In this document: positions 54,201 through 62,965 of the stretch, one piece after another
Layout of the letters: each line of letters starts with the position of its first letter
How positions within the stretch are numbered: the first letter of the stretch is position 1
NCBI GenBank assembly: GCA_938045805.1
Contig: CALIBL010000001.1
Coordinates: 92,966-156,965 of the forward strand
Direction of reading: 5' to 3'
DNA from: an uncultured Rubripirellula sp.
GTDB taxonomy: Bacteria > Planctomycetota > Planctomycetia > Pirellulales > Pirellulaceae
DNA: 64,000 bases
Translations under genes and position numbers: made by a program
The notes under the pieces: generated by a model
Database searches by the model: none
Seen by the model: the letters and a program-made list of their open reading frames with translations, nothing else
What the model was told of the DNA's origin: nothing

Positions 54201-54901
54201 CCGATCAGTTTCCACTGCTCAGCAAAGTTTTCTCCGATTGAGAATACAAGCTGTCCATCGGGCGACCATGTCAAGCCACTTAGGCCATTGTGAGGGTAGG
54301 TAGCTGCTGTCTCCAGTTTGACGATTAGCTGGCTTTCATCGCACTGTAGATTTTCATCATGGTCCAGCAATCTGATGATTCGATCTCGTTGAGCAATGTA
54401 GAGATCATTTGCCGGCCCCCGCTCCAAGTCCATGGTATTTTCGGATGTGGAGAAGAAGACGGTGCGACTGCCATCGGGTTTGAAGCAGATGATTTCATCT
54501 TTTTCAGGTCCTTTGTAACCTTCGGGCCTGAAGTGCGTGTGATTTGACGCGACCCAAATGGACCCATCTTCATCCACATCGATGCCGGTAGGGGTTGCTA
54601 AATCAGGATGCTCAGCAATCAATTCCAGTTGCACACCTTTCACCAGCACTTCCGGAAACGATGGTTGTTGTGTTGCGGATTGTGTGAGTGGATCTGCCGC
54701 CCAAGTCGATTCACTAGAGTGTGATTCCAGCCACATCGCAGATATCAATAAGACGATTAAAGCAGTTCTCTGGCGAGAGTCACGGATCGAGTTGTGGTGC
54801 TTGCATGGTTGAGTAAGCATCGTGATGAATTGGCGTCCTATGTGCATGCGCTTTTGCAATCGGGATTCAAAGATGTTTAAAAACATTGCGGCGATAATCA
54901 T
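51284..54901 (-). CDS. Beta-propeller dehydrogenase plus HEAT plus cytochrome c plus DUF1080 protein
   Basis: The longest gene here, 1205 residues. A signal-like hydrophobic segment lies at about 46-58 (ALIVLLISAMWL), so the true start may be the Met at residue 19 or 28. Domains: an NHL/PVC-type beta-propeller dehydrogenase (about 75-420), HEAT-like repeats (about 440-720), cytochrome c with CSKCH (about 780-784) and a QLGPDLSRT distal part, a heme-binding tail (TTFTGILLRDGG, MPEGLLDLLSD), and finally a 3-keto-disaccharide hydrolase/DUF1080 lectin-like domain (about 1018-1205, LFNGKDLTGWKLQ, GVYINGLYEAQVVD). A periplasmic sugar oxidase/hydrolase is a fair guess. The next gene upstream also has DUF1080. 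Confidence 0.88.
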   Translation of the reverse strand: MIIAAMFLNIFESRLQKRMHIGRQFITMLTQPCKHHNSIRDSRQRTALIVLLISAMWLESHSSESTWAADPLTQSATQQPSFPEVLVKGVQLELIAEHPDLATPTGIDVDEDGSIWVASNHTHFRPEGYKGPEKDEIICFKPDGSRTVFFSTSENTMDLERGPANDLYIAQRDRIIRLLDHDENLQCDESQLIVKLETAATYPHNGLSGLTWSPDGQLVFSIGENFAEQWKLIGSDNTILTGSGEGGIFSCAPDGTALRRIARGFWNPFGLCYRDGDLFAAENDPGSRPPCRLLHVVEGGDYGYQRKYGNESNHPFVCWNGELSGTLPMLHALGEAPCGIITLRNGLVVTSWTEHRLDYYPLERSGDTYSTYRVSLIQGGRQFRPTCIAQGSKDELFFTDWVEGSYEIHGKGRIWRMSLDPEKISDWVGKTSTINTTERVAKQTNVISKAPISELLKIASETPEPFAHHRLTRKLANRIREKIESDISDLPSLEKLEQAQCLELLLAWKMARPSDDEMANAFLKHTSAEIRFEALRWIADQELSELLPEVKRQLEREDFSFQTLEATLATLNTLEGKPAEGISNQETLAQLIDSDQYSETFKANLLPLVIADEKHFGSEKWEQLLQSKNQELVREVVRSVALSTAPAANDFLLQVAVNSNLTSPTRADAIAGFRATDETHKRVLLKLIASANQSIREEAIRAMRSLQLNATDRHALSDVSAAFPESKDLIEAILSPNSIKASRPTHGDINGWRKRIDSVTAPIDLDAGRRIFFHSMVTNCSKCHRHSGRGNQLGPDLSRTSATSNRNHIFQSLLQPSQKIDPQFHARNLLLDDGTTFTGILLRDGGGGREVYRNTDGKEQVLKTEEIVKRKESTTSLMPEGLLDLLSDREIRDLIAFISSPTNSALKQQPPNQRHSATWQGDWWFDFSDGYGGWLRYRDDAPETAQLLWRVGAPREVIAEITQSNQLKLTRRNKNGETTFLAKQKSGLIEIHEMKQSNTRAVGKRCPPMPPKPDLEKVQFEDPVHLFNGKDLTGWKLQPSSAKNGWRAENGVLVNTTPKTDFSAYGEYGNLRTVREFGDCQLHVEFKVDSDCNSGVYINGLYEAQVVDRDSKMQGINGPGAIFGRIRPQFNAGLSGGQWQTYDITLVDRHISVRLNGKLVINNEPIEGCTGGALFGDVQRNGPLYLQGDHTSVSYRNLWIRPRKL

Positions 54902-55198
54902 TGAGAGATGCTTTGTGGACTCGATAGGTCAGCGATTCTAGCCCTCATTGTATCGTCCGTTCGATGTGTCGGAGTCAAGTGACCGAAGCTGTTTAGCGGC
55001 TCTTGAGTCCGGAGGTGGATTTTCGCGGCAATGAGGCTCATCTGGATGGGTTAGTTTTCATTGACGTCGGTGCGTGTAGAATACTTGCGGTTCCATGTGT
55101 CTATCATCGATTTTGAGCCCTCTGTGCGACTTGTTGTCTGTTGAGGGTCGGTCATGTCGCGTGGGTTCTCTTGTCACTCAACAATGCGACTCATTCCC

Positions 55199-56047
55199 AT
55201 GAAGAAACCCATTTGTACTGTTCTTGCTCAAACTGTTTCTGTCCCCGTTTTCATGATGATGATCAGCTTTGGGCATTGTGCCCTTTCAATGGCGGATCAG
55301 CTTGCCTCTAAAAAAGATGGTGCTGAAGCAACAGGTTGGATTCAGCTTTTTAACGGCAAGGATCTCACCGGTTGGGTTCCCAAGATTCGTTATCACAAAC
55401 TGGGAGATAATTTTGGTAATACATTTCGGGTAGAAGATGGAATTCTGACAGTTGGCTACGAAGCGTACGACGAATTCAATGAAACCTTTGGCCATCTCTT
55501 TTACGAGAAACCTTTTTCGCATTATCGCTTGCGAGTTGAATATCGGTTTGTCGGCGAGCAGTGCAAAGGGGGGCCTGGCTGGGCGCTTCGTAACAGCGGG
55601 TTGATGTTGCATGGTGAAGATCCCAAGACGATGAGCAAGGATCAAGATTTTCCCGCTTCGATTGAAGTTCAGTTGCTTGGTGGAAACGGAAAAAATAAAC
55701 GCACCAACGCTAATCTTTGTACTCCGGGTACCAACGTGGTGATCAACGAAAAACTGATCCAGGCTCACTGCACCCAGTCAAAGTCAGCGACCTACCACGG
55801 ACCGCAATGGGTGACCGTAGAAGTTGAAGTTCTTGGTGACCAGGTGATCCGCCACATCATCGACGGTGAGGTGGTTCTGGAATATGACAAACCGCAGATC
55901 GACCCTCGCGACGAGCATGCGAAGTCACTGGTTGGAGATAATGGAAGTTTGCTACTGAGTGAGGGCACCATCTCCTTGCAGTCGGAAAGTCACCCCGTTC
56001 ATTTTCGTAAGGTTGAGTTATTACCCTTGAGTAAAGAAACCGAATAG
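55199..56047 (+). CDS. Secreted DUF1080 (3-keto-disaccharide hydrolase) protein
   Basis: From the ATG at 55199 the protein has 282 residues with a signal peptide (about 1-32). The DUF1080 domain occupies the rest: IQLFNGKDLTGWVPK, FSHYRLRVEYRFVGEQ, NSGLMLHG, ASIEVQLLGG and VHFRKVELLPL. Members act on 3-keto-glycosides or bind carbohydrate in planctomycetes and Bacteroidetes. It is divergent from 51284-54901, whose C-terminal domain belongs to the same family, so the two may act in one pathway. An earlier ATG at 55154 would add 15 residues ahead of the signal peptide. Confidence 0.87.
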   Translation: MKKPICTVLAQTVSVPVFMMMISFGHCALSMADQLASKKDGAEATGWIQLFNGKDLTGWVPKIRYHKLGDNFGNTFRVEDGILTVGYEAYDEFNETFGHLFYEKPFSHYRLRVEYRFVGEQCKGGPGWALRNSGLMLHGEDPKTMSKDQDFPASIEVQLLGGNGKNKRTNANLCTPGTNVVINEKLIQAHCTQSKSATYHGPQWVTVEVEVLGDQVIRHIIDGEVVLEYDKPQIDPRDEHAKSLVGDNGSLLLSEGTISLQSESHPVHFRKVELLPLSKETE

Positions 56048-56091
56048 CCGATGTGGTACACATCGCTGGTTTTGAGTTTCGAAGGGCATCA

Positions 56092-56928
56092 CTAGGGTGC
56101 CTCTGGTTTGTTTCTAGTGAGGTCTGAGTAGAACGACGGGCATCGATCATTGAATCGATGTATCACGTGCTTACCGGGCACTCGTTCGATACGCTTATTT
56201 CTCGCTTGCTCCAAATGTACTTCACTGTAGAGGATTAACTCTTGGTCTGAGTCGGTGGAGGCAAGAACGACACCATCAGGGCCACAGATGGAACTGCACC
56301 CGCAGAAACCAAATCCGTTTTCTTCGCCAACTCGATTAGCCGCCACAAAGAAGAGATGGTTTTCCATGCTTCTTGCCGGTGGAACGACTTCGGCAGTGCG
56401 GGAAGCGCCGTTTGGCCAGTTGGTTCCCAGAGCAATAATATCCGCACCATTGAGTGCGAGAATTCGCATTGGCTCGGGAAATGAGCTGTCGTAGCAGATC
56501 GCTAAACCAACTTTTGCTTCTCCGGCCTGATAGATCGGGTAGCCGAGATCACCTCGGTCAACGAAGCGGTCGATTCCGAGGTGAGGAAGGTGAGTTTTGC
56601 GGTAGTGACCAACTAGCCCAGATGGTCCAATGAGCGCTGATGCATTGAATAATTGATCGTTTGTCTTTTCTAAGAACCCCAGAGTGAAGTGCAAGTGATG
56701 CTTTGCGGCTAAGCTGCTGAGGTGGTTGAATCTTTCATCCTCAATTGTCAACGCGTGTGGCAATGCTTCATCACGGCTATCGAATGCATAGCCGCTAAGC
56801 ATGCATTCTGGAAAGACGACAAATTCGGCTTTTGAGCTAGCGGCCTGTTCAAGCCACTGGGAAACTCGGTGAATATTTTCATCGACGTTCGCAAAGCTCA
56901 CATCGGTCTGGACGCAGGCGATTAACAT
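56092..56928 (-). CDS. Carbon-nitrogen hydrolase (nitrilase superfamily)
   Basis: The protein has 278 residues. The Glu-Lys-Cys triad is visible: FPECMLSGY (Glu), YRKTHLPH (Lys) and GLAICYDSSFPE (Cys). The family hydrolyses amides, N-carbamoyl compounds or nitriles in the cytoplasm. Substrate is unclear; omega-amidase or carbamoylputrescine-type members share these motifs. It is divergent from sthA, about 45 bases away. Confidence 0.9.
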   Translation of the reverse strand: MLIACVQTDVSFANVDENIHRVSQWLEQAASSKAEFVVFPECMLSGYAFDSRDEALPHALTIEDERFNHLSSLAAKHHLHFTLGFLEKTNDQLFNASALIGPSGLVGHYRKTHLPHLGIDRFVDRGDLGYPIYQAGEAKVGLAICYDSSFPEPMRILALNGADIIALGTNWPNGASRTAEVVPPARSMENHLFFVAANRVGEENGFGFCGCSSICGPDGVVLASTDSDQELILYSEVHLEQARNKRIERVPGKHVIHRFNDRCPSFYSDLTRNKPEAP

Positions 56929-56976
56929 TGCAAAAACAGTTGAGTGAGTCGGGAAGTTATTTGAAACGGTGGATTG

Positions 56977-58371
56977 ATGATGAGCAATTCTAAATATGAC
57001 TACGATCTCTTCGTCATCGGTACCGGTCCCGGTGGCGAGGGTGCTGCGATGCAGGCTGCTAAGGGTGGCTTAAAAGTTGCCGTGGCTGAGCGTTATCAGC
57101 AAATCGGCGGCGGATGCACGCATTGGGGAACTATACCTAGTAAAGCACTGCGTTACGCGATCACCAGCACCATGAACGTTCTCAATAGTCCCAGCTTTCG
57201 AGAAATGGGAATGATTGCTACTCCCACACTTGAGCAGTTGAAACAAGGGACACAAGCGATCATTGGCCAGCAGGTCAGCATGAGGCAGTCATTTTACGAT
57301 CGCAATCAAGTTCGCCTGTACACTGGGCAGGTTCGCTTTCTCGATGAGCATAGCGTGTCGGTAGATGGCGGAGAACCAATTCGATCAAGATTTTTCGTGA
57401 TCGCGACGGGGTCACGGCCATTTCATCCTGATTCAGTCGATTTCTCTCACCCCCGAATCTACGACAGCGATACGATTTTGGATCTCAATGAGTTACCAAC
57501 ATCCCTGTGCGTCTATGGGGCCGGCGTGATCGGAGTTGAGTATGCCTCGATGTTCCGCAATCTCGGCGTGAAAGTTAATTTAATCAACACTCGGTCTAAG
57601 CTGTTGGAGTTTCTTGATGACGAAATCATTGACGCGTTGTCATATCACCTTCGTGATCAGGGAGTGGTCATTCGGCATGATGAGGTGATGGAAAAGATCG
57701 AGGGAGATGAGGATGGAGTCGTTCTGCATCTGAAGAGTGGAAAACGCGTCAAGACAGATGCTCTGCTATGGGCCAATGGTAGAACCGGTAATACCGATGA
57801 TTTGGGGATGGATCAAATAGGTTTGGTTCCTAATAGTCGGGGTCAGCTTGATGTTGGTGATCAGTTTCAAACTGAACTGAAGCATATTCACGCGGTTGGT
57901 GACGTCATCGGTTTTCCATCTCTCGCGAGTGCGGCGTATACGCAGGGTAGAGCCGCTGCGATGCATCTGATGGGTCAGGCAAAAGGGAACCTTCGAATTC
58001 ATGATATTCCAACCGGAATCTATACGAGCCCAGAGATCAGTTCGGTGGGAAAAACAGAACGTGAGTTGACCGCAGCATGTGTTCCCTACGAGGTCGGCCA
58101 AGCCCAGTTTAAGAGTTTAGCCCGTGCACAGATCACTGGTCAGACGGTTGGTATGCTCAAGATTCTCTTTCATCGGGAAACCTTGGAGGTGTTGGGGGTT
58201 CACTGCTTTGGCGCTAATGCCTCTGAGATCATCCACATCGGCCAAGCGGTGATGCACCAGCCGGGGACAAGCAATACGCTTGAGTATTTCATCGAGACCA
58301 CCTTCAACTATCCAACGATGGCCGAGGCCTATCGGGTTGCTGCCTTGAATGGGCTGAACAGGCTGTTTTAG
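56977..58371 (+). CDS. sthA: Soluble pyridine nucleotide transhydrogenase
   Basis: The protein has about 464 residues (ATG at 56977 or 56980; a TTG precedes). It has the FAD-binding [14 protein letters not shown], the segment [16 protein letters not shown], an NAD(P)-binding [13 protein letters not shown], and the C-terminal [11 protein letters not shown] dimerisation region. The redox pair CxxxxC of lipoamide dehydrogenase is reduced to one Cys in GGCTHWGT, as in SthA/UdhA. It exchanges reducing equivalents between NADPH and NAD. It is not the E3 of the pyruvate dehydrogenase. Confidence 0.93.
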   Translation: MMSNSKYDYDLFVIGTGPGGEGAAMQAAKGGLKVAVAERYQQIGGGCTHWGTIPSKALRYAITSTMNVLNSPSFREMGMIATPTLEQLKQGTQAIIGQQVSMRQSFYDRNQVRLYTGQVRFLDEHSVSVDGGEPIRSRFFVIATGSRPFHPDSVDFSHPRIYDSDTILDLNELPTSLCVYGAGVIGVEYASMFRNLGVKVNLINTRSKLLEFLDDEIIDALSYHLRDQGVVIRHDEVMEKIEGDEDGVVLHLKSGKRVKTDALLWANGRTGNTDDLGMDQIGLVPNSRGQLDVGDQFQTELKHIHAVGDVIGFPSLASAAYTQGRAAAMHLMGQAKGNLRIHDIPTGIYTSPEISSVGKTERELTAACVPYEVGQAQFKSLARAQITGQTVGMLKILFHRETLEVLGVHCFGANASEIIHIGQAVMHQPGTSNTLEYFIETTFNYPTMAEAYRVAALNGLNRLF

Positions 58372-58411
58372 GTTTTTATCTGAACGGAAGAGCGAGTTGA
58401 GGCGGCCGGGT

Positions 58412-59374
58412 TCATTTGAGTCCACAAGCTTTTTGCGCTCGTGCGAGCACTTCACCCGCTACCTTTCTCGCTCGATCTGCGCCACGACGCAATGTTTCCT
58501 CAACATAATCCATGTTGGCTTCGAGTTCGGTACGTCGATCTCGTGCCGCTGAGAAGTACGCCTCACTGGCATCCGCAATCGCGTTTTTAACGTGGCCATA
58601 CCCAAATCCGCCTCGGCGGTACATTTCCGCCATTTCTTTGATTTCAGATTCTGATCCGAATAGCCGGAAGAGTTGGAATAGGTGATCCTCTTCTGGCTCC
58701 TTGGGATCTTCCATTGGTCGGCTATCGGTTGTAATTCGCATGATCTGTTTGCGAATTGGTTTGATCTCGCCAAACAGCGGAAGGGTGTTGTTGTAGCTCT
58801 TGCTCATCTTTTGACCATCGGTGCCAGGGACTTTCGCACCATGATCAAGGGTCTTCGCTTTAGGTAACACAAGCGTTTCGCCGAAGGTATGGTTGAAGCT
58901 ACCCGCTAGGTCTCTGCAGACTTCAATGTGCTGGATTTGATCTTCCCCGACCGGAACAATTTCAGAGTCATAGGCAAGGATGTCAGCCGCCATCAAGACG
59001 GGATAGGTGAATAGTCCGGCATCTGCGGCGATTCCCTTGGCTTTTTTTTCCTTGTACGCATGGCAGCGTTCTAGGAGTCCCATTGGGGTGCCGGTCATCA
59101 GTAGCCACGTGAGTTCGCTAACTTCTGGGATATCCGATTGAACGAATAGAGTTGCCTTTTCAGGATCCAAGCCCAAAGCAAGGAGATCCAACGCCGCATC
59201 AAGGGTATTTTGTCTTAACTGCTTGGCATCACGCACCGTCGTCAATGCATGGAGATCGGCTATGAAGTAAAATCCGTCGTTATCCTCCTGAAGATCAATG
59301 TATTGCTGAATCGCTCCAAAGAAATTACCCCAGTGTGGGCGACCGGTGGGTTGAATTCCGGAGAGTACACGCAT
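58412..59374 (-). CDS. trpS: Tryptophanyl-tRNA synthetase
   Basis: The protein has 320 residues, a class I synthetase of normal bacterial length. The HIGH-type signature reads TGRPHWGN and the KMSKS loop is present as [20 protein letters not shown] and [15 protein letters not shown] line the tryptophan pocket. It charges tRNA-Trp. It is downstream of cstA by about 130 bases on the same strand. Nothing unusual. Confidence 0.96.
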   Translation of the reverse strand: MRVLSGIQPTGRPHWGNFFGAIQQYIDLQEDNDGFYFIADLHALTTVRDAKQLRQNTLDAALDLLALGLDPEKATLFVQSDIPEVSELTWLLMTGTPMGLLERCHAYKEKKAKGIAADAGLFTYPVLMAADILAYDSEIVPVGEDQIQHIEVCRDLAGSFNHTFGETLVLPKAKTLDHGAKVPGTDGQKMSKSYNNTLPLFGEIKPIRKQIMRITTDSRPMEDPKEPEEDHLFQLFRLFGSESEIKEMAEMYRRGGFGYGHVKNAIADASEAYFSAARDRRTELEANMDYVEETLRRGADRARKVAGEVLARAQKACGLK

Positions 59375-59507
59375 GAATCTTCTACAGGTTGGAGTTGCAT
59401 TATCAAGAACACGGCGTCACCCCTATTGTGGGGCATTGCCCGTTTTTCGCGAAGTACCCGTACGAATCAAAAACAGATCAATGAAATGGTGTTTCGTGAT
59501 TTCGCTG

Positions 59508-61484
59508 CTAAGGGTTGGATGCCCGCGACTTCTTCTTTTCATCGGTGAGGTCGCTCTCGGTAAGTTCAATAACACCTTTGACTTTAGGCCACAGTAACCA
59601 TGCTTCGATGATCATCCAGAGTTCCACCAGTAGCGTGATACTTCCGATGATGATAACGAGCCAATTGGGTTGGTCTGAGTTAATCCATCGAGGTATGTCT
59701 TTCATCATTGCCCATGCAGGAACCAAAAGCATGAACAGCATTGGGATGACGATGAACCAAACCGAAACATTACGACGCCACAGGTAGAAGGCGATGACGA
59801 GAAACGCGAGACCGGCGAGCAATTGATTGGTTGCTCCAAAGAGGGGCCAAAGTAGCAGCCCGCCCTTGCCGGTGAATTCCTCTAGCCACCAAGTGATGCC
59901 CTCGAATCCTCCGGATCCTGCGGAGGGATTTGCGGCCAAGTCGGCTGCGGGAATCTCCCCGTTCCACGCTTGACCCAAGGAGACGTCCGGTGAGCCTTGC
60001 GGTAAAGCTGCGATCACAAAGGCGAGTGTTACAGCAAAAATGGTTGCGCCGTGCTTGTTGGTGAGCAAGATTAGCGGGTTGAGTGAGAGGTATGCTGAGT
60101 TCGCTCGGTTTTGGCTTTGGGTGATCGTCGCGGCGAGTTCTTGAATGACGTAACGCTGTAAGCGACATGCAGTATCGAGCGTGGTGCCGGCGAAAGATGC
60201 AACCAAAACACCCATGATTGCGATGGCGATACCGCTAGGGATGGACATGGCTTGTAAGAAATTCGAGGATCCATCAACAAACGCTGCGACTTTAGCGCCC
60301 AACCCGGAGGCGGAATCCCAAGAGCCATAGCGTGCTAGATACGCCTCTTCGCCCGTGACCCATTGTCCAGCGGAATTTTCAATCCCCAGCCCTAGACCCG
60401 CAACACAGGCAAGGATCACTAGGGTTGCCAGGAATCCTTCTGTAAGCATCGATCCGTAGCCGACAAACTGAGCATCGGTTTCACACTTGATCTGCTTGCT
60501 GCTCGTTCCGGAAGAGACCAAGCAATGGAACCCGCTGCAGGCACCGCAGGCAATCGTGATGAATAAAAATGGAATCACGGAGGGCGCATTTCCAGGTGGA
60601 TTGGGACGGAACATCGGGGCGCTGATTTCCAGCGGCATACGGCTACCCCCATCGTGTGCTGCCCCGCCAGCAATTCCAGCAACCAGAAGTCCTACGACTA
60701 CCAGTCCAAGTGCAGTAATCAGTTGCAATGAGTTGATGTAGTCACGGGGTTGTAAAAGTGACCAAACCGGTAACACCGATGCTATGTAGGAGTAGATCAG
60801 AAGGATAAGGACCCACGTGATCACAGACCATGAAGCCATCGTCTCATTGATTTGTGCTAACACACCAACGTTGCCAAAAATGAGCGTCAGGTACATGGTT
60901 CCCAATGCAAGAAGCGAAGGGACCAGCAGATTCATGCTGTTCTTGTGTAGCCAGATACCGATTGCCAACGCGATCGGTATTTGCACTAGGCAGGGGAAGA
61001 TTGCTGAGGGGTATTGCTTGAAAACCGATGCAATCACAAGGCCGAAAATGGCAAGAACGATGGTTAAAGCCATGAAGAGCACGAAGAGAAAAAGAAATCG
61101 AACTCTTCGATTCAGGACACGGCCCGCAACGTCGCCAACGGTCTGGCCTTGGCTTCTCATGGACACCACCAAGGCTCCAAAGTCATGAACGGCACCAACG
61201 AGAATTGAACCGAGAAAAACCCAAATCAACGCTGGTAGCCAGCCCCACATCACCGCAATTGCCGGGCCGACGATGGGGCCGGTACCCGCAATCGAGGTAA
61301 AGTGATGTCCGAAAAGAACCGATTTGTCTGTGGGTACAAAATCTCGGTCGTCGTTCAATTCAATGCTTGGGACAGAGGCAGACGGATCGAGCGAGAAGAT
61401 TTTTCGAGCAAGCCACCGCCCATATGTGTGGTACGCGATGAGATATCCAACCATCGTTGCTAGAGCGATCAATAAGGTGGTCAT
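59508..61484 (-). CDS. cstA: Carbon starvation protein A family transporter
   Basis: The protein has 658 residues with about 16 membrane segments. Family motifs: FGHHFTSIAGTGPIVGPAIA near residue 59, GAVHDFGALVVSMRSQGQ and ACSGFHCLVSSGTSSKQ (CstA signature). CstA and its relatives are peptide or pyruvate importers induced on carbon limitation. Here the gene lies divergent from trxB and followed by trpS. Regulation by CRP or a LytS/R-type system cannot be told from the sequence. Confidence 0.93.
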   Translation of the reverse strand: MTTLLIALATMVGYLIAYHTYGRWLARKIFSLDPSASVPSIELNDDRDFVPTDKSVLFGHHFTSIAGTGPIVGPAIAVMWGWLPALIWVFLGSILVGAVHDFGALVVSMRSQGQTVGDVAGRVLNRRVRFLFLFVLFMALTIVLAIFGLVIASVFKQYPSAIFPCLVQIPIALAIGIWLHKNSMNLLVPSLLALGTMYLTLIFGNVGVLAQINETMASWSVITWVLILLIYSYIASVLPVWSLLQPRDYINSLQLITALGLVVVGLLVAGIAGGAAHDGGSRMPLEISAPMFRPNPPGNAPSVIPFLFITIACGACSGFHCLVSSGTSSKQIKCETDAQFVGYGSMLTEGFLATLVILACVAGLGLGIENSAGQWVTGEEAYLARYGSWDSASGLGAKVAAFVDGSSNFLQAMSIPSGIAIAIMGVLVASFAGTTLDTACRLQRYVIQELAATITQSQNRANSAYLSLNPLILLTNKHGATIFAVTLAFVIAALPQGSPDVSLGQAWNGEIPAADLAANPSAGSGGFEGITWWLEEFTGKGGLLLWPLFGATNQLLAGLAFLVIAFYLWRRNVSVWFIVIPMLFMLLVPAWAMMKDIPRWINSDQPNWLVIIIGSITLLVELWMIIEAWLLWPKVKGVIELTESDLTDEKKKSRASNP

Positions 61485-61721
61485 TCTCGGGGGATTCCTA
61501 CAGTAAAGTGCTGCTTTCGGTGTGCGGGCTCACCTTTCCGGCTGACATCAGAGACTTGACGCCCCCAGAAAATAGTCATTTCGCCGGCGCTGATGAAACG
61601 GTTCGCGGCCTTTATACTATCGGTTTCGCCCTGCGGCTAGAAAAGTTCTCTTACGCTTGAGCGTTAAATTACATTCAGTGAGTTCATTCTCAGTTCATCT
61701 CTTGTGCGGAGTACGGCTAAA

Positions 61722-62789
61722 GTGTCGGAAAGTATTGCGAAAACAATCATTATTGGCAGTGGACCCGCCGGCTGGTCAGCAGCGATCTATGCAGCTCGGG
61801 CCAATCTTAGCCCCGTACTTTACGAGGGGACTTATAAGCCTGAGATGATTCCACTTGGTCAGCTTGCTTTCACGACTGAGGTTGAGAACTTTGCTGGTTT
61901 TCCCGCAGGAAATATCAGAGCTTTCGTCGAGTCTGCCGTATCAAAAGACCGGCACTATAATTTGCCGCCGGTACCTGCCGGGCACGAAAAGGATGGTCAA
62001 CCACATTATGCGGTTCAAGGGACTGAACTGATGGAGTTGATGAAACAACAGGCATTGAACTTCGGAACCCAAGTTATCAGCGATGACATTGAAAGTGTCG
62101 ATTTTTCTGGGGAGGTTCACACGCTAAAGCCAGCGTCGGGCGAGCCCGTTCAGGCTCACACTGTTATCATCGCGACTGGGGCCCGTGCTAACTACTTGGG
62201 GCTGCCTTCGGAGGAGGAGTACAAGAACAAGGGCGTGAGTGCTTGTGCGGTTTGCGACGGAGCGCTTCCCATTTACCGCAGTAAGCCATTGGCGGTTGTT
62301 GGGGGTGGCGATTCGGCAGTTGAAGAGGCGACTTATCTTGCCAATCTTGCGAATGCTAACACCATCTACATGATCGTTCGCAGAGAAGAAATGCGAGCTT
62401 CGAAAGTGATGCAGGAACGCGCCCTCAGTCATCCCAATATCAAAGTCCTCTGGAATAGCACTGTCGGAGAGGTTCGAGGTGATGGGAATTTAGTCACAGG
62501 ACTGCGCATTGATAGTACGGTTGATGATTCGACCCGTGATCTAGAAGTCGGAGGGATGTTCGTCGCAATTGGTCACACCCCGAATACTGCGTTCTTGAAC
62601 AATGCGGTTGCAATGAATGACAAAGGGTACATCCAATGGGCGAAACCATTCCGCACGAACACGAGTGTTGAGGGTGTGTTCGCCGCTGGCGATGTTGCCG
62701 ACGATTATTACCGACAGGCGATCACCTCTGCCGGTACGGGTTGTATGGCAGCACTGGATGCAGAGCGATATCTCGCCGAGCGAGAGTAG
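61722..62789 (+). CDS. trxB: Thioredoxin reductase
   Basis: A GTG at 61722 gives 355 residues starting [17 protein letters not shown]; a GTG at 61704 would add six. It has two nucleotide-binding motifs ([28 protein letters not shown]), the redox-active pair CAVC at 175-178 followed by DGALP, and the late [16 protein letters not shown]. It is about 35 residues longer than E. coli TrxB; the extra length includes an insert at about 80-97 ([17 protein letters not shown] region). It passes electrons from NADPH to thioredoxin. Confidence 0.93.
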   Translation: MSESIAKTIIIGSGPAGWSAAIYAARANLSPVLYEGTYKPEMIPLGQLAFTTEVENFAGFPAGNIRAFVESAVSKDRHYNLPPVPAGHEKDGQPHYAVQGTELMELMKQQALNFGTQVISDDIESVDFSGEVHTLKPASGEPVQAHTVIIATGARANYLGLPSEEEYKNKGVSACAVCDGALPIYRSKPLAVVGGGDSAVEEATYLANLANANTIYMIVRREEMRASKVMQERALSHPNIKVLWNSTVGEVRGDGNLVTGLRIDSTVDDSTRDLEVGGMFVAIGHTPNTAFLNNAVAMNDKGYIQWAKPFRTNTSVEGVFAAGDVADDYYRQAITSAGTGCMAALDAERYLAERE

Positions 62790-62806
62790 TACGCGATTTG
62801 CTAAAC

Positions 62807-62877
62807 GCAGTTGAAGCGATCTGTTAGCAACTGCACGCGAGTGTCATTAATGCGGTATCATTCCGTTTTGTACGGAA
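62807..62877. other. Two hairpins downstream of trxB
   Basis: GCAGTTG (62807-62813) pairs with CAACTGC (62828-62834), and TTCCGT (62861-62866) pairs with ACGGAA (62872-62877). Neither has a clear T tract, so termination is uncertain; the first lies 18 bases after the trxB stop. Confidence 0.3.
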
Positions 62878-62965
62878 GTCGATCCCGATGGGACTCCCCT
62901 GCTCTTCCCTTCGCTTTCCCTGAAATCCTTCCCTCCTTGAAATATTTACCTCGGATCATCCCAAG

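Noticed and set aside
56977..58371. Dihydrolipoamide dehydrogenase (E3 of the pyruvate dehydrogenase complex)
   Set aside because: The CxxxxC redox pair is not present; GGCTHWGT matches soluble transhydrogenase.
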